Assembly (NCBI RefSeq): GCF_001434695.1
Contig: NZ_AZDI01000010.1
Coordinates: 1 to 63,265, forward strand
DNA from: Dellaglioa algida DSM 15638
GTDB lineage: Bacteria > Bacillota > Bacilli > Lactobacillales > Lactobacillaceae
Reading direction: 5' to 3'
DNA length: 63,265 nucleotides
The notes under the pieces are model-generated. The model saw only the letters and a list, made by a program, of their open reading frames with translations. It was not told where the DNA came from and did not search any database. Position numbers and translations under genes: made by a program. Positions 9,596 to 18,281 of the stretch are shown here, piece by piece (position 1 is the stretch's first letter; each line of letters opens with the position of its first letter).

Positions 9596-10540
9596 TCATT
9601 TATCTTGTCTAATCTTCTCAATCACTTGAATAATATCAAATGTATCTTGCAAACTATGTCTGTGAGACTCGCTCGCCCCAACTTCCACTAAATCAATAAA
9701 GGCCTGAATTTCAAGCGTCATATCATCCCCCGCAATAAAATAATGACGGTCAATTTTTTGCCCATTCGTCAACGTAATCGTATAATCTTCAATTCTGTTG
9801 TACATCGGAATTGTGATTTGTCCCCGTTGCCCTGAAATAATGGCAACCCGTTCTTTGGCTTCATTAATGGCCCCTTCGATAAAAGCCTGTACGCCATTTT
9901 CAAAATAAATAGTTGCCGAAAAACTTTCATCAATCCCATTGTGCATTTCCATTGTGGGATTAATTTTTCGAATTGGAGTTGCCACAATATCTAATACGAA
10001 CCCAATTGGATACGTGCCAATATCATTTAAAGCCCCACCTTGGCCCTTTTGTAGTAAATATGAGGTTGGTTTTTGTTCCGGAATAGCGTTTGAACAGAAA
10101 TTAGCCGATAACGTTTGAATGGGTCCAATTAAATCTAAGTCTTTTTTTAAATGATCCATCCCCGCGTTAAATTTCGTCTTGAATGCTTCCATAAATAATG
10201 TTTTGTTTTGCACCGAGGCAAGCTCAATTTCTTTCATATCAGCAGTTGTTAAAACGGCAGGTTTTTCACAAAAGACGGGTATTTTTAACGCTAATGCCTT
10301 TAGCGACCATTCTTTGTGCATCATGTGCGGTAAGGCAATATAGACACCATCAATCGTATCGTCCTCTAAAACGGCCTGATAAGAATCATAAACAGTTATA
10401 CCAGGATTCTCTATTTTGAATTGGTCGTTAACGGTTAATGATTTCGATCCAATTGCCGTTACCCTTCCATTTTCTGTGTGTTGTATGCTGTTGAAAAAAC
10501 GTTTCGCAATATTACCATAACCAATTATGCCAAAATTCAT
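9596..10540 (-). CDS. Gfo/Idh/MocA-family oxidoreductase
   Basis: NAD(P)-dependent dehydrogenase of the glucose-fructose oxidoreductase / inositol dehydrogenase family, 314 aa. The N-terminal Rossmann fold begins with FGIIGYGNIAKRF; the EKP motif (VFCEKPAVLTT, near residue 92) carries the conserved lysine that contacts the nicotinamide and substrate. The C-terminal alpha/beta domain follows. Substrate is not predictable from sequence. It lies directly upstream of the GH1-nanE promoter but has its own promoter with a weak cre, so a role in sugar metabolism is likely. Confidence 0.85.
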   Translation of the reverse strand: MNFGIIGYGNIAKRFFNSIQHTENGRVTAIGSKSLTVNDQFKIENPGITVYDSYQAVLEDDTIDGVYIALPHMMHKEWSLKALALKIPVFCEKPAVLTTADMKEIELASVQNKTLFMEAFKTKFNAGMDHLKKDLDLIGPIQTLSANFCSNAIPEQKPTSYLLQKGQGGALNDIGTYPIGFVLDIVATPIRKINPTMEMHNGIDESFSATIYFENGVQAFIEGAINEAKERVAIISGQRGQITIPMYNRIEDYTITLTNGQKIDRHYFIAGDDMTLEIQAFIDLVEVGASESHRHSLQDTFDIIQVIEKIRQDK

Positions 10541-10558
10541 GAGTATTCTCCGTTTCTT

Positions 10559-10606
10559 TTAAATCGCTTTCATTTAATTATAAATAAGTTACTTGTTAAG
10601 TACCAA
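10559..10606 (-). promoter_or_regulatory. Promoter and cre-like site of the Gfo/Idh gene
   Basis: Minus strand TTGGTA (10601-10606), 18-bp spacer, TATAAT (10577-10582). TGAAAGCGATTTAA at 10559-10572, just downstream of the -10, matches the cre consensus at 12 of 14 positions. Confidence 0.6.
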
Positions 10607-10621
10607 TTTAATTTTGACAAA

Positions 10622-10650
10622 AAAATAACGCTCAATAAATGAGCGCTATT
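10622..10650 (-). terminator. Terminator of the recQ-ASCH-VOC transcript
   Basis: Minus strand: CGCTCA-tttat-TGAGCG with flanking A-T pairs, followed by seven T, right after the VOC gene stop. Confidence 0.85.
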
Positions 10651-10653
10651 TGT

Positions 10654-11034
10654 TTAACCAACAAGTTCAATTTGATTACCTTCAGGATCTAGGATTACAG
10701 CTTCATAGTAGCCATCCCCAGTTATCCGAGGCTCGCCAATTACCCCTATCCCGGCAGCCTTGAAATCAACGACCATTTGGTCAACAATCACATGACTGCC
10801 AACGGAAAATGCAAGATGTGCGTAACCTTGACCAGTCGGATAGCGCGTTGTAATGTCCGTTCTTGTCATAATCTCTAAACGGGCTTGACCGTCCGGAAAA
10901 CTCATAAAATATGAAGAGAATCCTTTAGTGACATTATCATAACGTTCGCCAAACGTAGCGTTAAAATTTGTCACGTAGAAATCACGCATGCCTTCGAGAT
11001 CTGCTACCCATAAACCAATATGTTCAATTTTCAT
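10654..11034 (-). CDS. VOC (glyoxalase/bleomycin-resistance fold) protein
   Basis: Small 126-aa protein of the vicinal oxygen chelate superfamily. Two beta-alpha-beta-beta-beta units are recognisable: IEHIGLWVADLEGMRDFYV at the N-terminus and GYAHLAFSVGS in the middle, ending in GYYEAVILDPEGNQIELVG. His/Glu positions (H5, H74, E122 region) fit a metal site. The family covers glyoxalase I, dioxygenases and resistance proteins; I cannot tell which applies. It starts 3 bp after the ASCH gene and is probably translated with it. Confidence 0.75.
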   Translation of the reverse strand: MKIEHIGLWVADLEGMRDFYVTNFNATFGERYDNVTKGFSSYFMSFPDGQARLEIMTRTDITTRYPTGQGYAHLAFSVGSHVIVDQMVVDFKAAGIGVIGEPRITGDGYYEAVILDPEGNQIELVG

Positions 11035-11037
11035 TTT

Positions 11038-11499
11038 TTATGCCTCCGTTGTTTCAGTTGGAAAAACCAATTCAAATTCTTCACATAAGACAGGCATTGT
11101 CTCGTCAAATTTTTTATTGACACTCTCTAAATCTTCTTCAAAAAAAGGTTGATGAACGCTACGCCAATAAGCTAATGTCCGGTCACCCTCGCCTTCAAGA
11201 AAAGCATGCGCTTCTGTAACTTCGTTATATGGCGTCGTGTAGACTTTAGTTGTTTTCGTGATAGCCATCGGATTGTCTTTGTAATCGACAATAACGTTAT
11301 AATCGCCAACTTTAGGCATTGGTTCTTCATCAAAATATAGACCATAAGCTGATGACGTTGCCGTTTTAAGGCCGTCCAGTACTAGTTGACCCAATTCCAA
11401 CGATGTCTTTTTAGTAGCGCCAAATGCCCATGCATCGTAGTTATCATGTTCAATATTGTTTGCCTTTTTAAATGCTTGCCAGTACTCATAAATTGTCAT
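11038..11499 (-). CDS. ASCH-domain protein
   Basis: 153-aa protein with the ASCH (ASC-1 homology) fold, related to PUA domains and proposed to bind RNA or nucleosides. Recognisable parts are AWAFGATKKTSLELGQLVLDGLKTATSS (GxKTxT-type loop) and VGDYNVIVDYKDNPMAITKTTKVY, followed by an EGEGDRTLAYWRSVHQPFF segment typical of bacterial ASCH proteins. Some relatives hydrolyse N4-acetylcytidine. It is the middle gene of recQ-ASCH-VOC, 20 bp after recQ. Function unproven. Confidence 0.75.
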   Translation of the reverse strand: MTIYEYWQAFKKANNIEHDNYDAWAFGATKKTSLELGQLVLDGLKTATSSAYGLYFDEEPMPKVGDYNVIVDYKDNPMAITKTTKVYTTPYNEVTEAHAFLEGEGDRTLAYWRSVHQPFFEEDLESVNKKFDETMPVLCEEFELVFPTETTEA

Positions 11500-11519
11500 G
11501 TGAACTCTCCTTCAAGAAT

Positions 11520-13271
11520 TTAATCTTCTGCGTTTAAAATATCTAAGAATAACTCGCCGTATTTTTCTAATTTACTTTCACCGACACCTTTAACGTCTAA
11601 CATTTCTGTTAAGGTTTCCGGCATAATTTCGCACATTGAATATAACGTTTTATCAGAGAAAATAACAAATGGCGGTACGCCTTGTTCTTCCGCCAATTCA
11701 CGACGTAATTGTCTCAATTCTTCAAATAATTCATTATCTTCCGGTAATGCCTGACGTACTTTAACGGCCATTTTACGGGTAACTTTTGTCTCGCCTTTCA
11801 AAACCCCAACACCATCAGCAGCAAGCTGTAAGACGGGATATTGTCCGCTTGATGCCTGTAAGAATCCCGATGCCACCAAATAGTCGATTAATCCAGAAAC
11901 CTCTTTTTGCGAACGATCTTTCATCAAGCCATAAGTGGGCAACTCATCAAATCTGAATTGCATGACCTTTTGTACCTTCGATCCAGTTAAAACCTGGGCA
12001 ACCAAACCTTTACCAAAATGTTCATCCATACGTTTTACGCACGATAACACTTTCTGGGCGTCAATTGAAATATCTAGCGCATCCCGTGTGTCCAAACAAT
12101 TACTACAGCGACCACACTCTGGTGCTTCATCGCCAAAATAATTCACGATTGTCTGTTGTAAACATTGCTGCGTATTCGCATATTGCGTCATTTCTTGCAA
12201 TTTAAGATATTCATGCTTCTTATTAATTTCATCCATCTCAGACTGATCAATAAAGAAATGTTGAATCTGAACATCTTTTAAATTAAAGAGTAAAACAGCT
12301 TCACTCGGTAACCCATCTCGTCCCGCGCGTCCAGCTTCTTGGTAATAAGCTTCTAAACTTCCCGGAATCTGAGCATGAATCACGAATCGAACATTACTTT
12401 TATCAATACCCATTCCAAAAGCATTAGTCGCAATCATGACTTGTACACGATCATACAAGAAGTCTTCCTGATTCTGACGGCGTTCGTCTTCTTTCATACC
12501 ACCATGGTACATTGCCACTTTAATTTTGGCCTTTTTAATTAATTTCGTTAACCGTTCAACTTCTTTTCGTGTACTAGCGTAAATAATACCAGATTGTTGC
12601 TTTTGCGCTTTCAAATAATCAAGTAAGAAGCGATCACTGTTTTGGTCTTTAACCACTTGAAAGGCTAAATTTTCACGAGAAAATCCCGTTTTGACTTCAT
12701 GTACAATCGTAAGCCGTTGCATGATGTCTGCGGCCACTTGTGACGTTGCTGTAGCCGTCAACGCAATAATAGTTGGATTTGAACTCAACCGTTGAATTGT
12801 TTCTGTCAGCCGTAGATAACTGGGACGGAAATCATGCCCCCATTGTGAAATACAATGTGCCTCATCAACGGCTACAAGATCAATTTTCAATTGTGATAAA
12901 TCGGCCATAAATCCATCAGAATCCAAACGTTCGGGTGACACATAAAGTAATTTCACTTCGCCACGCGCAGCCTGATTGAAGCGTTCACGAACTTCCATAT
13001 AGTCTAGCGTACTATTAATAAACGTTGCCGCAATCCCATTTTCATTCAAGGCATCAACTTGGTCTTTCATTAATGAAATTAATGGTGAAATAACTAACGT
13101 TAATCCATCCAAGATAAGCGCTGGAATTTGGTAACAGAGTGACTTTCCGCCACCCGTTGGCATAATCGCTAAGACATCTTCACCGGCTAGGATTCCGTCG
13201 ATGACTTCTTGTTGGCCCTGACGAAAATTATCGTAACCAAATTTTTCTTTTAAAACTGATTGTGGATTCAT
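11520..13271 (-). CDS. recQ: RecQ ATP-dependent DNA helicase
   Basis: 3'-5' superfamily 2 helicase acting in recombination and repair of stalled forks. The 583-aa protein has the FRQGQQEVI Q-motif, Walker A MPTGGGKSLCYQ near residue 40, the DEAH box in AVDEAHCISQWGHDFRPSY, the SF2 C-terminal domain, and a zinc-binding RQC region with cysteines in CLQQTIVNYF and CGRCSNCLD. A C-terminal HRDC domain ends with the helix-hairpin-like DVKGVGESKLEKYG. Architecture and length are normal. It leads the recQ-ASCH-VOC operon. Confidence 0.95.
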   Translation of the reverse strand: MNPQSVLKEKFGYDNFRQGQQEVIDGILAGEDVLAIMPTGGGKSLCYQIPALILDGLTLVISPLISLMKDQVDALNENGIAATFINSTLDYMEVRERFNQAARGEVKLLYVSPERLDSDGFMADLSQLKIDLVAVDEAHCISQWGHDFRPSYLRLTETIQRLSSNPTIIALTATATSQVAADIMQRLTIVHEVKTGFSRENLAFQVVKDQNSDRFLLDYLKAQKQQSGIIYASTRKEVERLTKLIKKAKIKVAMYHGGMKEDERRQNQEDFLYDRVQVMIATNAFGMGIDKSNVRFVIHAQIPGSLEAYYQEAGRAGRDGLPSEAVLLFNLKDVQIQHFFIDQSEMDEINKKHEYLKLQEMTQYANTQQCLQQTIVNYFGDEAPECGRCSNCLDTRDALDISIDAQKVLSCVKRMDEHFGKGLVAQVLTGSKVQKVMQFRFDELPTYGLMKDRSQKEVSGLIDYLVASGFLQASSGQYPVLQLAADGVGVLKGETKVTRKMAVKVRQALPEDNELFEELRQLRRELAEEQGVPPFVIFSDKTLYSMCEIMPETLTEMLDVKGVGESKLEKYGELFLDILNAED

Positions 13272-13320
13272 ATGGCCCTTTCTCTTTGCTCATTTTCACA
13301 GATAATTCTCTAATACATAA

Positions 13321-13329
13321 ATTATAGCA
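13321..13329 (-). promoter_or_regulatory. Extended -10 promoter of recQ
   Basis: Minus strand TGCTATAAT (TGN plus a perfect -10), 50 bp before the recQ ATG. The -35 region is weak. Confidence 0.5.
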
Positions 13330-13349
13330 TAGGTTATTTTTTCGGAATT

Positions 13350-13382
13350 AAAAAGATGCCTTTCAAATTGAAAAAGACATCT
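13350..13382 (-). terminator. Terminator after the small membrane-protein gene
   Basis: Minus strand: AGATGTCTTT pairs with GAAAGGCATCT (wobbles), followed by five T. It is just after the stop at 13392. Confidence 0.7.
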
Positions 13383-13391
13383 AAAATCGTA

Positions 13392-13829
13392 CTACAATTT
13401 CTTTTCATAGTAGACAATAACCGCGAATGAAATAAATAACAACATCGTATACAAGATTGAGAATGCCGCCCCAATCCATAAAAGGGTTCCGATTTTAAAA
13501 ATTGCCCATAAAATAATGAACAACAGCGATAAAACAAAAATCATGTTATACGCAATTTTGCCAATCATGGCATCGACTGATTTATCAATTAACTGATTAC
13601 GTTCATCTTTTTCCTCAAGGTCATGTTCCTTCAATCCCTTTTTGGAAAAAGTGATATAGAATTGGTAACCTGCAATCAAAAAAGAACAAATAATAAAGAA
13701 GAGTGATTTCCCCAGTTCTAACCAATCAAAAGTATCCGTGAAGGTTAAATTCGTTGTCCAAATTGTTGAAATTCCAATAATTGTAAAGAATATTCCGGTA
13801 ATAAAATGACGATAACTATAAATTTTCAT
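13392..13829 (-). CDS. Small four-helix membrane protein of unknown function
   Basis: 145 aa with about four predicted membrane segments (residues 8-26, 35-57, 88-108, 112-135) and a charged loop LKEHDLEEKDERNQLIDKS between segments 2 and 3. It is 1 bp after an XRE regulator gene, so the two are cotranscribed. Pairs of a short XRE repressor and a polytopic membrane protein of this kind are common in Firmicutes, where the regulator is thought to control its partner. I cannot assign a function. Confidence 0.75.
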   Translation of the reverse strand: MKIYSYRHFITGIFFTIIGISTIWTTNLTFTDTFDWLELGKSLFFIICSFLIAGYQFYITFSKKGLKEHDLEEKDERNQLIDKSVDAMIGKIAYNMIFVLSLLFIILWAIFKIGTLLWIGAAFSILYTMLLFISFAVIVYYEKKL

Positions 13830-13830
13830 C

Positions 13831-14046
13831 TTAACTTTCCTCCAATGCTAAGTTTTCTTTTAGCTGAAACAAGTCTTCAATTCGACAATCGAATAATAAA
13901 CTCAATCGATAAGCCAACATAATCGACGGTTTATACTTCCCTTTTTCAAGTGAAATAATGGTCCGACTTGAAACCTGGACTTTTTCAGCTAACTGCTCCT
14001 GCGTTAAATCAAGTTGTGTCCTGTATTGTTTAATTTTATTTCGCAT
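13831..14046 (-). CDS. Small XRE-family transcriptional regulator
   Basis: 71 aa, almost entirely one Cro/C1-type helix-turn-helix: RTQLDLTQEQLAEKVQVSSRTIISLEKGKYKPSIMLAYRLS, followed by IEDLFQLKE, the YozG-like short form with no effector domain. Its promoter carries two tandem 14-bp palindromic sites, a strong sign of autorepression. It is transcribed with the membrane-protein gene immediately downstream. Confidence 0.85.
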   Translation of the reverse strand: MRNKIKQYRTQLDLTQEQLAEKVQVSSRTIISLEKGKYKPSIMLAYRLSLLFDCRIEDLFQLKENLALEES

Positions 14047-14064
14047 GTTTGTTACCTCTCAGTA

Positions 14065-14122
14065 TGAAATGAACTTCATGTGAAGTTAACTTCATAATAT
14101 AATTCTTTTTATTTGAAGTCAA
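14065..14122 (-). promoter_or_regulatory. Promoter with two tandem palindromic operators for the XRE regulator
   Basis: Minus strand TTGACT (14117-14122), 17-bp spacer, TATTAT (14094-14099). Right after the -10 come TGAAGTTAACTTCA (14081-14094, perfect palindrome) and TGAAATGAACTTCA (14065-14078, one mismatch), centres 16 bp apart, covering the transcript start and leader. They would bind the XRE protein as two adjacent dimers. Confidence 0.75.
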
Positions 14123-14123
14123 T

Positions 14124-14154
14124 AAAAAAAGAACCTTCTGGTTGGAAGGTTCTT
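14124..14154 (-). terminator. Terminator of lacLM
   Basis: Minus strand: AAGAACCTTC-caacca-GAAGGTTCTT followed by a run of T. The 10-bp stem is perfect. It lies 50 bp after the lacM stop. Confidence 0.9.
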
Positions 14155-14203
14155 GAGAGTAATTATTATATTTTTTTCAATCTATTTGGAGAGCAGGATC
14201 CTT

Positions 14204-15160
14204 CTAAAACAAAATATCAAACTGGTACTCAATATCCTTCTCCGCATCAATTTGATAGTCAGACTCAACATCACTGCCCCAACTATCAATACCACCCACG
14301 CCTCGAACGGCACCAAGAATTGATAGAACAGTTCGATGTTCAGCTGGTAATTCACTATGATGGGTCGCATTTTCTAATTCTTCAGCCGTATAAGGCAAGC
14401 ATGAAAACGCAATAGGTTGATTGACTGCACTAAATTTCAGTCCAGTTTCTGGTACCTGTCGAATGCGATTATCTAAAACTGCCTGACGATAGATGGTCAC
14501 CCAATCTGTTTGCATATGTATCCCACAATCTTGTGGTACCAGGTAAGGCGTTACCGGTAAACCTTGAACATCGTATTGACCCGGTATACCGCCTGCCATG
14601 CGATCCGGATATGTTTCACCAGAAAGGCCTTGGTAAGAGAAACGCGTTGCCGTCGTTGGCATAATAAATCGTAACCCAAAGACAGGTAAAGATGGTAATC
14701 CTTTTTGTCCTTTATAAGCAACTGCGACATTCATCTTACCGGTTGGCTCAACCGTATAGGTCACCGTCACCTGCGTTTCTGGCACGGTCGTCGTGAGATA
14801 AGTATAGCTTATCTCAACTTTTTCGGCGATTTCATGATCAGTATAACGATTATTTTCAGGTGCAATGGGTAAGTCAATCGGTTGTCCATTAATGGCAACA
14901 GACACTGATTGGTTATGACTAAACTGATCAGCGCCCAACCACATTGCAGATTTCACTGGAAACTTATTACCGCGATCATTATCGGTAGTCGCTCGCCAAA
15001 AAGTTGGTTTAGGTGAACGATAAAGCCACTCTTTGCCTTGAATTCTAAAAGATTCTGGACCACCCGTTTGATAAGAGAAGATATAATGGAAATCGTCTCC
15101 TTTCAATCCAAGCGTCACATCCCCATAAATTACGGCTAATTGCTTATTTGTCTGTGCCAT
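14204..15160 (-). CDS. lacM: Beta-galactosidase small subunit LacM
   Basis: Small subunit of the heterodimeric lactobacillary beta-galactosidase (GH2). The 318 aa match the C-terminal beta-sandwich (Bgal small chain) of single-chain LacZ enzymes: [14 protein letters not shown] near residue 55 and the [14 protein letters not shown] and [13 protein letters not shown] segments are characteristic. It contributes to the active site and stability but has no catalytic glutamate. It starts 17 bp before the end of lacL, and its ribosome site (AGGAGG) lies inside lacL, so subunit output is coupled. Confidence 0.95.
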   Translation of the reverse strand: MAQTNKQLAVIYGDVTLGLKGDDFHYIFSYQTGGPESFRIQGKEWLYRSPKPTFWRATTDNDRGNKFPVKSAMWLGADQFSHNQSVSVAINGQPIDLPIAPENNRYTDHEIAEKVEISYTYLTTTVPETQVTVTYTVEPTGKMNVAVAYKGQKGLPSLPVFGLRFIMPTTATRFSYQGLSGETYPDRMAGGIPGQYDVQGLPVTPYLVPQDCGIHMQTDWVTIYRQAVLDNRIRQVPETGLKFSAVNQPIAFSCLPYTAEELENATHHSELPAEHRTVLSILGAVRGVGGIDSWGSDVESDYQIDAEKDIEYQFDILF

Positions 15161-17021
15161 AGTAGTATTTCACCTCCTGCATTGCTGGTTTTTCTTCACG
15201 CGTTGCAAAAACAAGTCCATCACCCGAGAATTCGTAATCAGATGGCCGATCATCAAAATCGCCACCATAACGTAACTCAGATTGTCCCGTTACTGGGTCT
15301 TCAACCAATAGTCCTTGATCAATAAAGTCCCAAATAAACCCACCTTGGTATGACTCATACTGCTGCAATAAATCAATATAAGATTTCATTCCGCCTAGTG
15401 AATTCCCCATATCATGCATATATTCGCACAAAATAAATGGTTTCTTTGGTGAGTTGTCTAAATAAGCTTTAATTTCATCTGGTGTTGCATACATCCGACT
15501 TTCAACATCCGAAATCGTGTCCTTATACTCAGTTGCACGGAAAACACCTTCGTAATGAACTAATCGTGTTGCATCTCGTTGTTTATAGTAAGCATTCATT
15601 TTTTCTAGCACGCTACCGGCATATGATTCATTGCCTAACGACCAGAACAAGACTGAGGGATGATTTTTAAAAAGTTCAAAATTACTTTTAGCACGATCTA
15701 AAACAGCTGGTTCCCACTCATTCATTGAACCAGGAACATTCCAAGAAGGTTCAACCGCACCCATTTTCTGCCATGAGCCATGTGATTCCAAGTTCGTTTC
15801 AGCCATCATATAAATACCGGCTTGGTCACAACGATCATAGAAAGATAACCGATCCGGATAATGTGATGTCCGGACTGCATTAATGTTATTACGTAACATG
15901 GCGTCAACATCCCATGCCTCATCAGCATCAGAAATTGTCCGTCCCGTTTTAGGATTCCATTCGTGTCGGTTAACACCATTAATAATTAAACGCTCACCAT
16001 TCAATAACATTACGCGATCTTTAATCTCAATTTTCCGGAAACCGACTAATTGTTGAATCACCTCAATAACTTGGCCCTCATCAGTCATAATTTCTAATTG
16101 TAACGTATATAAATAAGGGCGTTCATTTTGCCAGGCAACAACTGGCTGTTCCAAATCGTAGTGTTGCTCAACGGTTGGCGCGCTCGTTAATTCATCACTA
16201 AATAACAGATTTTCTTGGTCTTTAAACGTGACGCGTACTCGTCGTGTTGCACCACTAAAATGCAGTTGTAAATTTAATTGTCCCGTTTGTTGGTTAACAT
16301 CATATTCAGGAATAACCCATAAGTCATCTAAATGGGTTTCCGGTTGCGCTAATAAAGTCACATCTCGGAAAATTCCGAAGAAACGGAAAAAGTCTTGATC
16401 TTCAATAAAGGCTGCAGAACTTCGTTTATGAACCTCCACCGCCAAATGGTTATCTTCCGCTTTTAAATAAGGTGTTAGATTAAATTCGGATGGTGTGAAA
16501 CTATCTTCTGCATAACCTAAGAAGTGACCATTTAACCAAACATACATTGCCTGTTCGACTCCCGAGAAGCGAATAATAACGCGTTTATTTTGCAGTGCGG
16601 GATCCAAATCAAAATGCTGCAAATACGAGCCGACTGGATTGTATTCTGCAGCACTGAACATCCCCGTAAAGTTATCCTGATTAAATTCTGAAAAAGCAGG
16701 TCGTCGATATTCATGACCTTCCCACGGATACATCGTATTTATATAATGGAATTGATCATAACCCGCCAATTCGATATGCTGCGGTACCGTAATTTGATCA
16801 AATTGTTCCGCATCAAAATCCGTCTGAAAGAAATTTTTTGGCCGGCTTGCTGCATTTGGACTATAACTGAATTGCCATGTTCCGTTCAAAGATTGTTCAA
16901 ATGAACTCTTCTGTAGTGCCATCTCAGCTTCCGTAGCGTAGTAACGGTGATCACTATGAGCTGGTAACTGACCCTCTCGGAAAACGGCTGGTGTATCTAA
17001 CCACTCAATCTCTGGAATCAT
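15144..17021 (-). CDS. lacL: Beta-galactosidase large subunit LacL
   Basis: Catalytic large subunit (625 aa) of heterodimeric GH2 beta-galactosidase, hydrolysing lactose and related galactosides in the cytoplasm. It shows the jelly-roll sugar-binding domain, the Ig-like domain and the TIM barrel with [24 protein letters not shown], the acid/base glutamate in [11 protein letters not shown] and the nucleophile glutamate in [13 protein letters not shown]. Split lacL/lacM genes are typical of lactobacilli and leuconostocs. No lactose permease is adjacent. Its promoter has a cre, so glucose repression via CcpA is expected. Confidence 0.97.
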   Translation of the reverse strand: MIPEIEWLDTPAVFREGQLPAHSDHRYYATEAEMALQKSSFEQSLNGTWQFSYSPNAASRPKNFFQTDFDAEQFDQITVPQHIELAGYDQFHYINTMYPWEGHEYRRPAFSEFNQDNFTGMFSAAEYNPVGSYLQHFDLDPALQNKRVIIRFSGVEQAMYVWLNGHFLGYAEDSFTPSEFNLTPYLKAEDNHLAVEVHKRSSAAFIEDQDFFRFFGIFRDVTLLAQPETHLDDLWVIPEYDVNQQTGQLNLQLHFSGATRRVRVTFKDQENLLFSDELTSAPTVEQHYDLEQPVVAWQNERPYLYTLQLEIMTDEGQVIEVIQQLVGFRKIEIKDRVMLLNGERLIINGVNRHEWNPKTGRTISDADEAWDVDAMLRNNINAVRTSHYPDRLSFYDRCDQAGIYMMAETNLESHGSWQKMGAVEPSWNVPGSMNEWEPAVLDRAKSNFELFKNHPSVLFWSLGNESYAGSVLEKMNAYYKQRDATRLVHYEGVFRATEYKDTISDVESRMYATPDEIKAYLDNSPKKPFILCEYMHDMGNSLGGMKSYIDLLQQYESYQGGFIWDFIDQGLLVEDPVTGQSELRYGGDFDDRPSDYEFSGDGLVFATREEKPAMQEVKYYYGTDK

Positions 17022-17046
17022 TTTATTTAACCCCCATTTAGTCTTT

Positions 17047-17096
17047 TTAAAACGCTTTCATATTTGAAGTATAATTGTTTCCACGAGGGATGTCAA
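17047..17096 (-). promoter_or_regulatory. lacLM promoter with cre
   Basis: Minus strand TTGACA (17091-17096), 17-bp spacer, TATACT (17068-17073). TGAAAGCGTTTTAA at 17047-17060 matches the CcpA cre consensus at 13 of 14 positions and lies just downstream of the -10, where bound CcpA would block early elongation or initiation. Confidence 0.9.
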
Positions 17097-17121
17097 AACG
17101 GGCATCGCACGATTAACGACC

Positions 17122-17146
17122 AAAAAATAAGACTACCAAAGTAGCC
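17122..17146 (-). terminator. Terminator of the DNA glycosylase gene
   Basis: Minus strand: GGCTAC-tttg-GTAGTC followed by TTATTTTTT. A short stem, placed 10 bp after the stop codon. Confidence 0.65.
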
Positions 17147-17153
17147 AAATTTT

Positions 17154-17783
17154 CTAATCTGCAAGTAACCAACTTTCGTCCAGATTCTTATTTTTCCGAA
17201 AAGCTTTACCGTGTTCATCAATCACCGCATGCCATTCACGACACAAGTTTAGTGGGACCTTCTCAGCAGCTCCCGTAAAATCAGTTTGCATTTTTTTGTA
17301 AGATTTGTATTCGCCAAAACCCAAACGGCCAAATAAACGCATTGCGTATTGATCCGCGATAAAGACATTACGGCCAAACGTATATAATAATATATCGTCT
17401 GCCGTTTCGGGTCCAATACCTTTAATTGCCAATAATTCTTGACGTAAATCTGTCGTCGTTATTTCTTCAAAATCAGCGAAATTCGCGCCGTGTTCAGCGA
17501 ACCAATTAATTAAATTTTTAATATAGGCACTTTTTTGTTTGTAAAATCCTGCCGATCGAATGCGCTCTTGTAAGTCTTCTATATCCATTGACTGAAGTTG
17601 TTCAACCGTTAAATAACCGTCTAGTTTAACCATCGCCTTCTCCACATTGACACCAGTAGATTGTTGGATAAGAATCATCGTCACCCAATCAGAAATTGGA
17701 TTTTCATTTGACCACCAGTATTGTGGGCCGTAATGGTCCGATAACCGGTTAAGCACTTTAATTATATCTTTATCTGTTTTCAT
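17154..17783 (-). CDS. HhH-GPD DNA glycosylase, MagIII-like (EndoIII superfamily)
   Basis: Base-excision repair glycosylase of the helix-hairpin-helix GPD superfamily, 209 aa. The hairpin is LLAIKGIGPETADDILLYTFG (residues about 112-133) and the catalytic aspartate is in VFIADQYAMRLFGRLG. The lysine that makes EndoIII a lyase (GVGRKTA) is glutamate here (GIGPETA), and the four-cysteine iron-sulphur cluster is absent. Both features recall MagIII 3-methyladenine glycosylases, so a monofunctional alkylation-repair enzyme is my inference. Confidence 0.8.
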   Translation of the reverse strand: MKTDKDIIKVLNRLSDHYGPQYWWSNENPISDWVTMILIQQSTGVNVEKAMVKLDGYLTVEQLQSMDIEDLQERIRSAGFYKQKSAYIKNLINWFAEHGANFADFEEITTTDLRQELLAIKGIGPETADDILLYTFGRNVFIADQYAMRLFGRLGFGEYKSYKKMQTDFTGAAEKVPLNLCREWHAVIDEHGKAFRKNKNLDESWLLAD

Positions 17784-17866
17784 TAGGGGCTCCTTGACGT
17801 ATTTAGATGGGCTAAGTTTATCATATTGGCATCAACCTAACTATCGATTACACCTAACTTTATTGC

Positions 17867-17899
17867 AAAAAAATAGCCCAGATATTATCTGAACTATTT
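17867..17899 (-). terminator. Terminator of the 47-codon gene
   Basis: Minus strand: AAATAG-tt-CAGAT-aat-ATCTG-gg-CTATTTTTTT. It lies 10 bp after the stop at 17909. Confidence 0.85.
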
Positions 17900-17908
17900 T
17901 CCCTACAA

Positions 17909-18052
17909 CTATTTAAATATTTTAGGACCTTTACGCATTTTAGTGCGATCATTTCGAGCAGTTGCCTTCTTGTTGAAGTTACCACCGTCAGTTTGTTTCT
18001 TTTTAATGATTTCTAACATTTTTTCTCTGTCTGTCTTTGCTTTATCAGCCAT
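17909..18052 (-). CDS. Small very basic protein, 47 aa, unknown function
   Basis: Short gene with every sign of being real: a GGAGG ribosome site 8 bp before the ATG, a promoter about 170 bp upstream and its own terminator. The protein begins MADKAKTDREKMLEIIKKKQ and ends KMRKGPKIFK; it is highly charged, lysine-rich (about a quarter of residues), and has a helical N-terminal half and a glycine/asparagine break (DGGNFNKK). It has no membrane segment or cysteine. It could bind nucleic acid or the ribosome, but I do not recognise the family. Confidence 0.7.
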   Translation of the reverse strand: MADKAKTDREKMLEIIKKKQTDGGNFNKKATARNDRTKMRKGPKIFK

Positions 18053-18221
18053 TGGTGTGTCCTCCTTGCTCTAGTAATTAACAATTTTTTCAAAGTTAAA
18101 GATTCATCTACTGAATAAATGCCTTCAAATAAAGTCGATTCTTGGATCATCAACTTCTAGGTCTCTTTCAATTTTGTATGCATTACTTACTAACATACAA
18201 TCAAATAACGATGCTTGTAAC

Positions 18222-18251
18222 AGTATATCATTATGACTCACTTTATATCAA
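18222..18251 (-). promoter_or_regulatory. Promoter of the 47-codon gene
   Basis: Minus strand TTGATA (18246-18251), 18-bp spacer, TATACT (18222-18227). It predicts an unusually long 5' leader of about 160 nt before the small gene. Confidence 0.6.
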
Positions 18252-18264
18252 TAGAAGCGTTAAA

Positions 18265-18280
18265 TAGCTAAGGTTTAGCT
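18265..18280 (-). terminator. Weak hairpin after the ABC-F gene
   Basis: Minus strand AGCTAA-acc-TTAGCT followed only by ATTTAA. It may end the ABC-F transcript inefficiently. Confidence 0.35.
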
Positions 18281-18281
18281 T

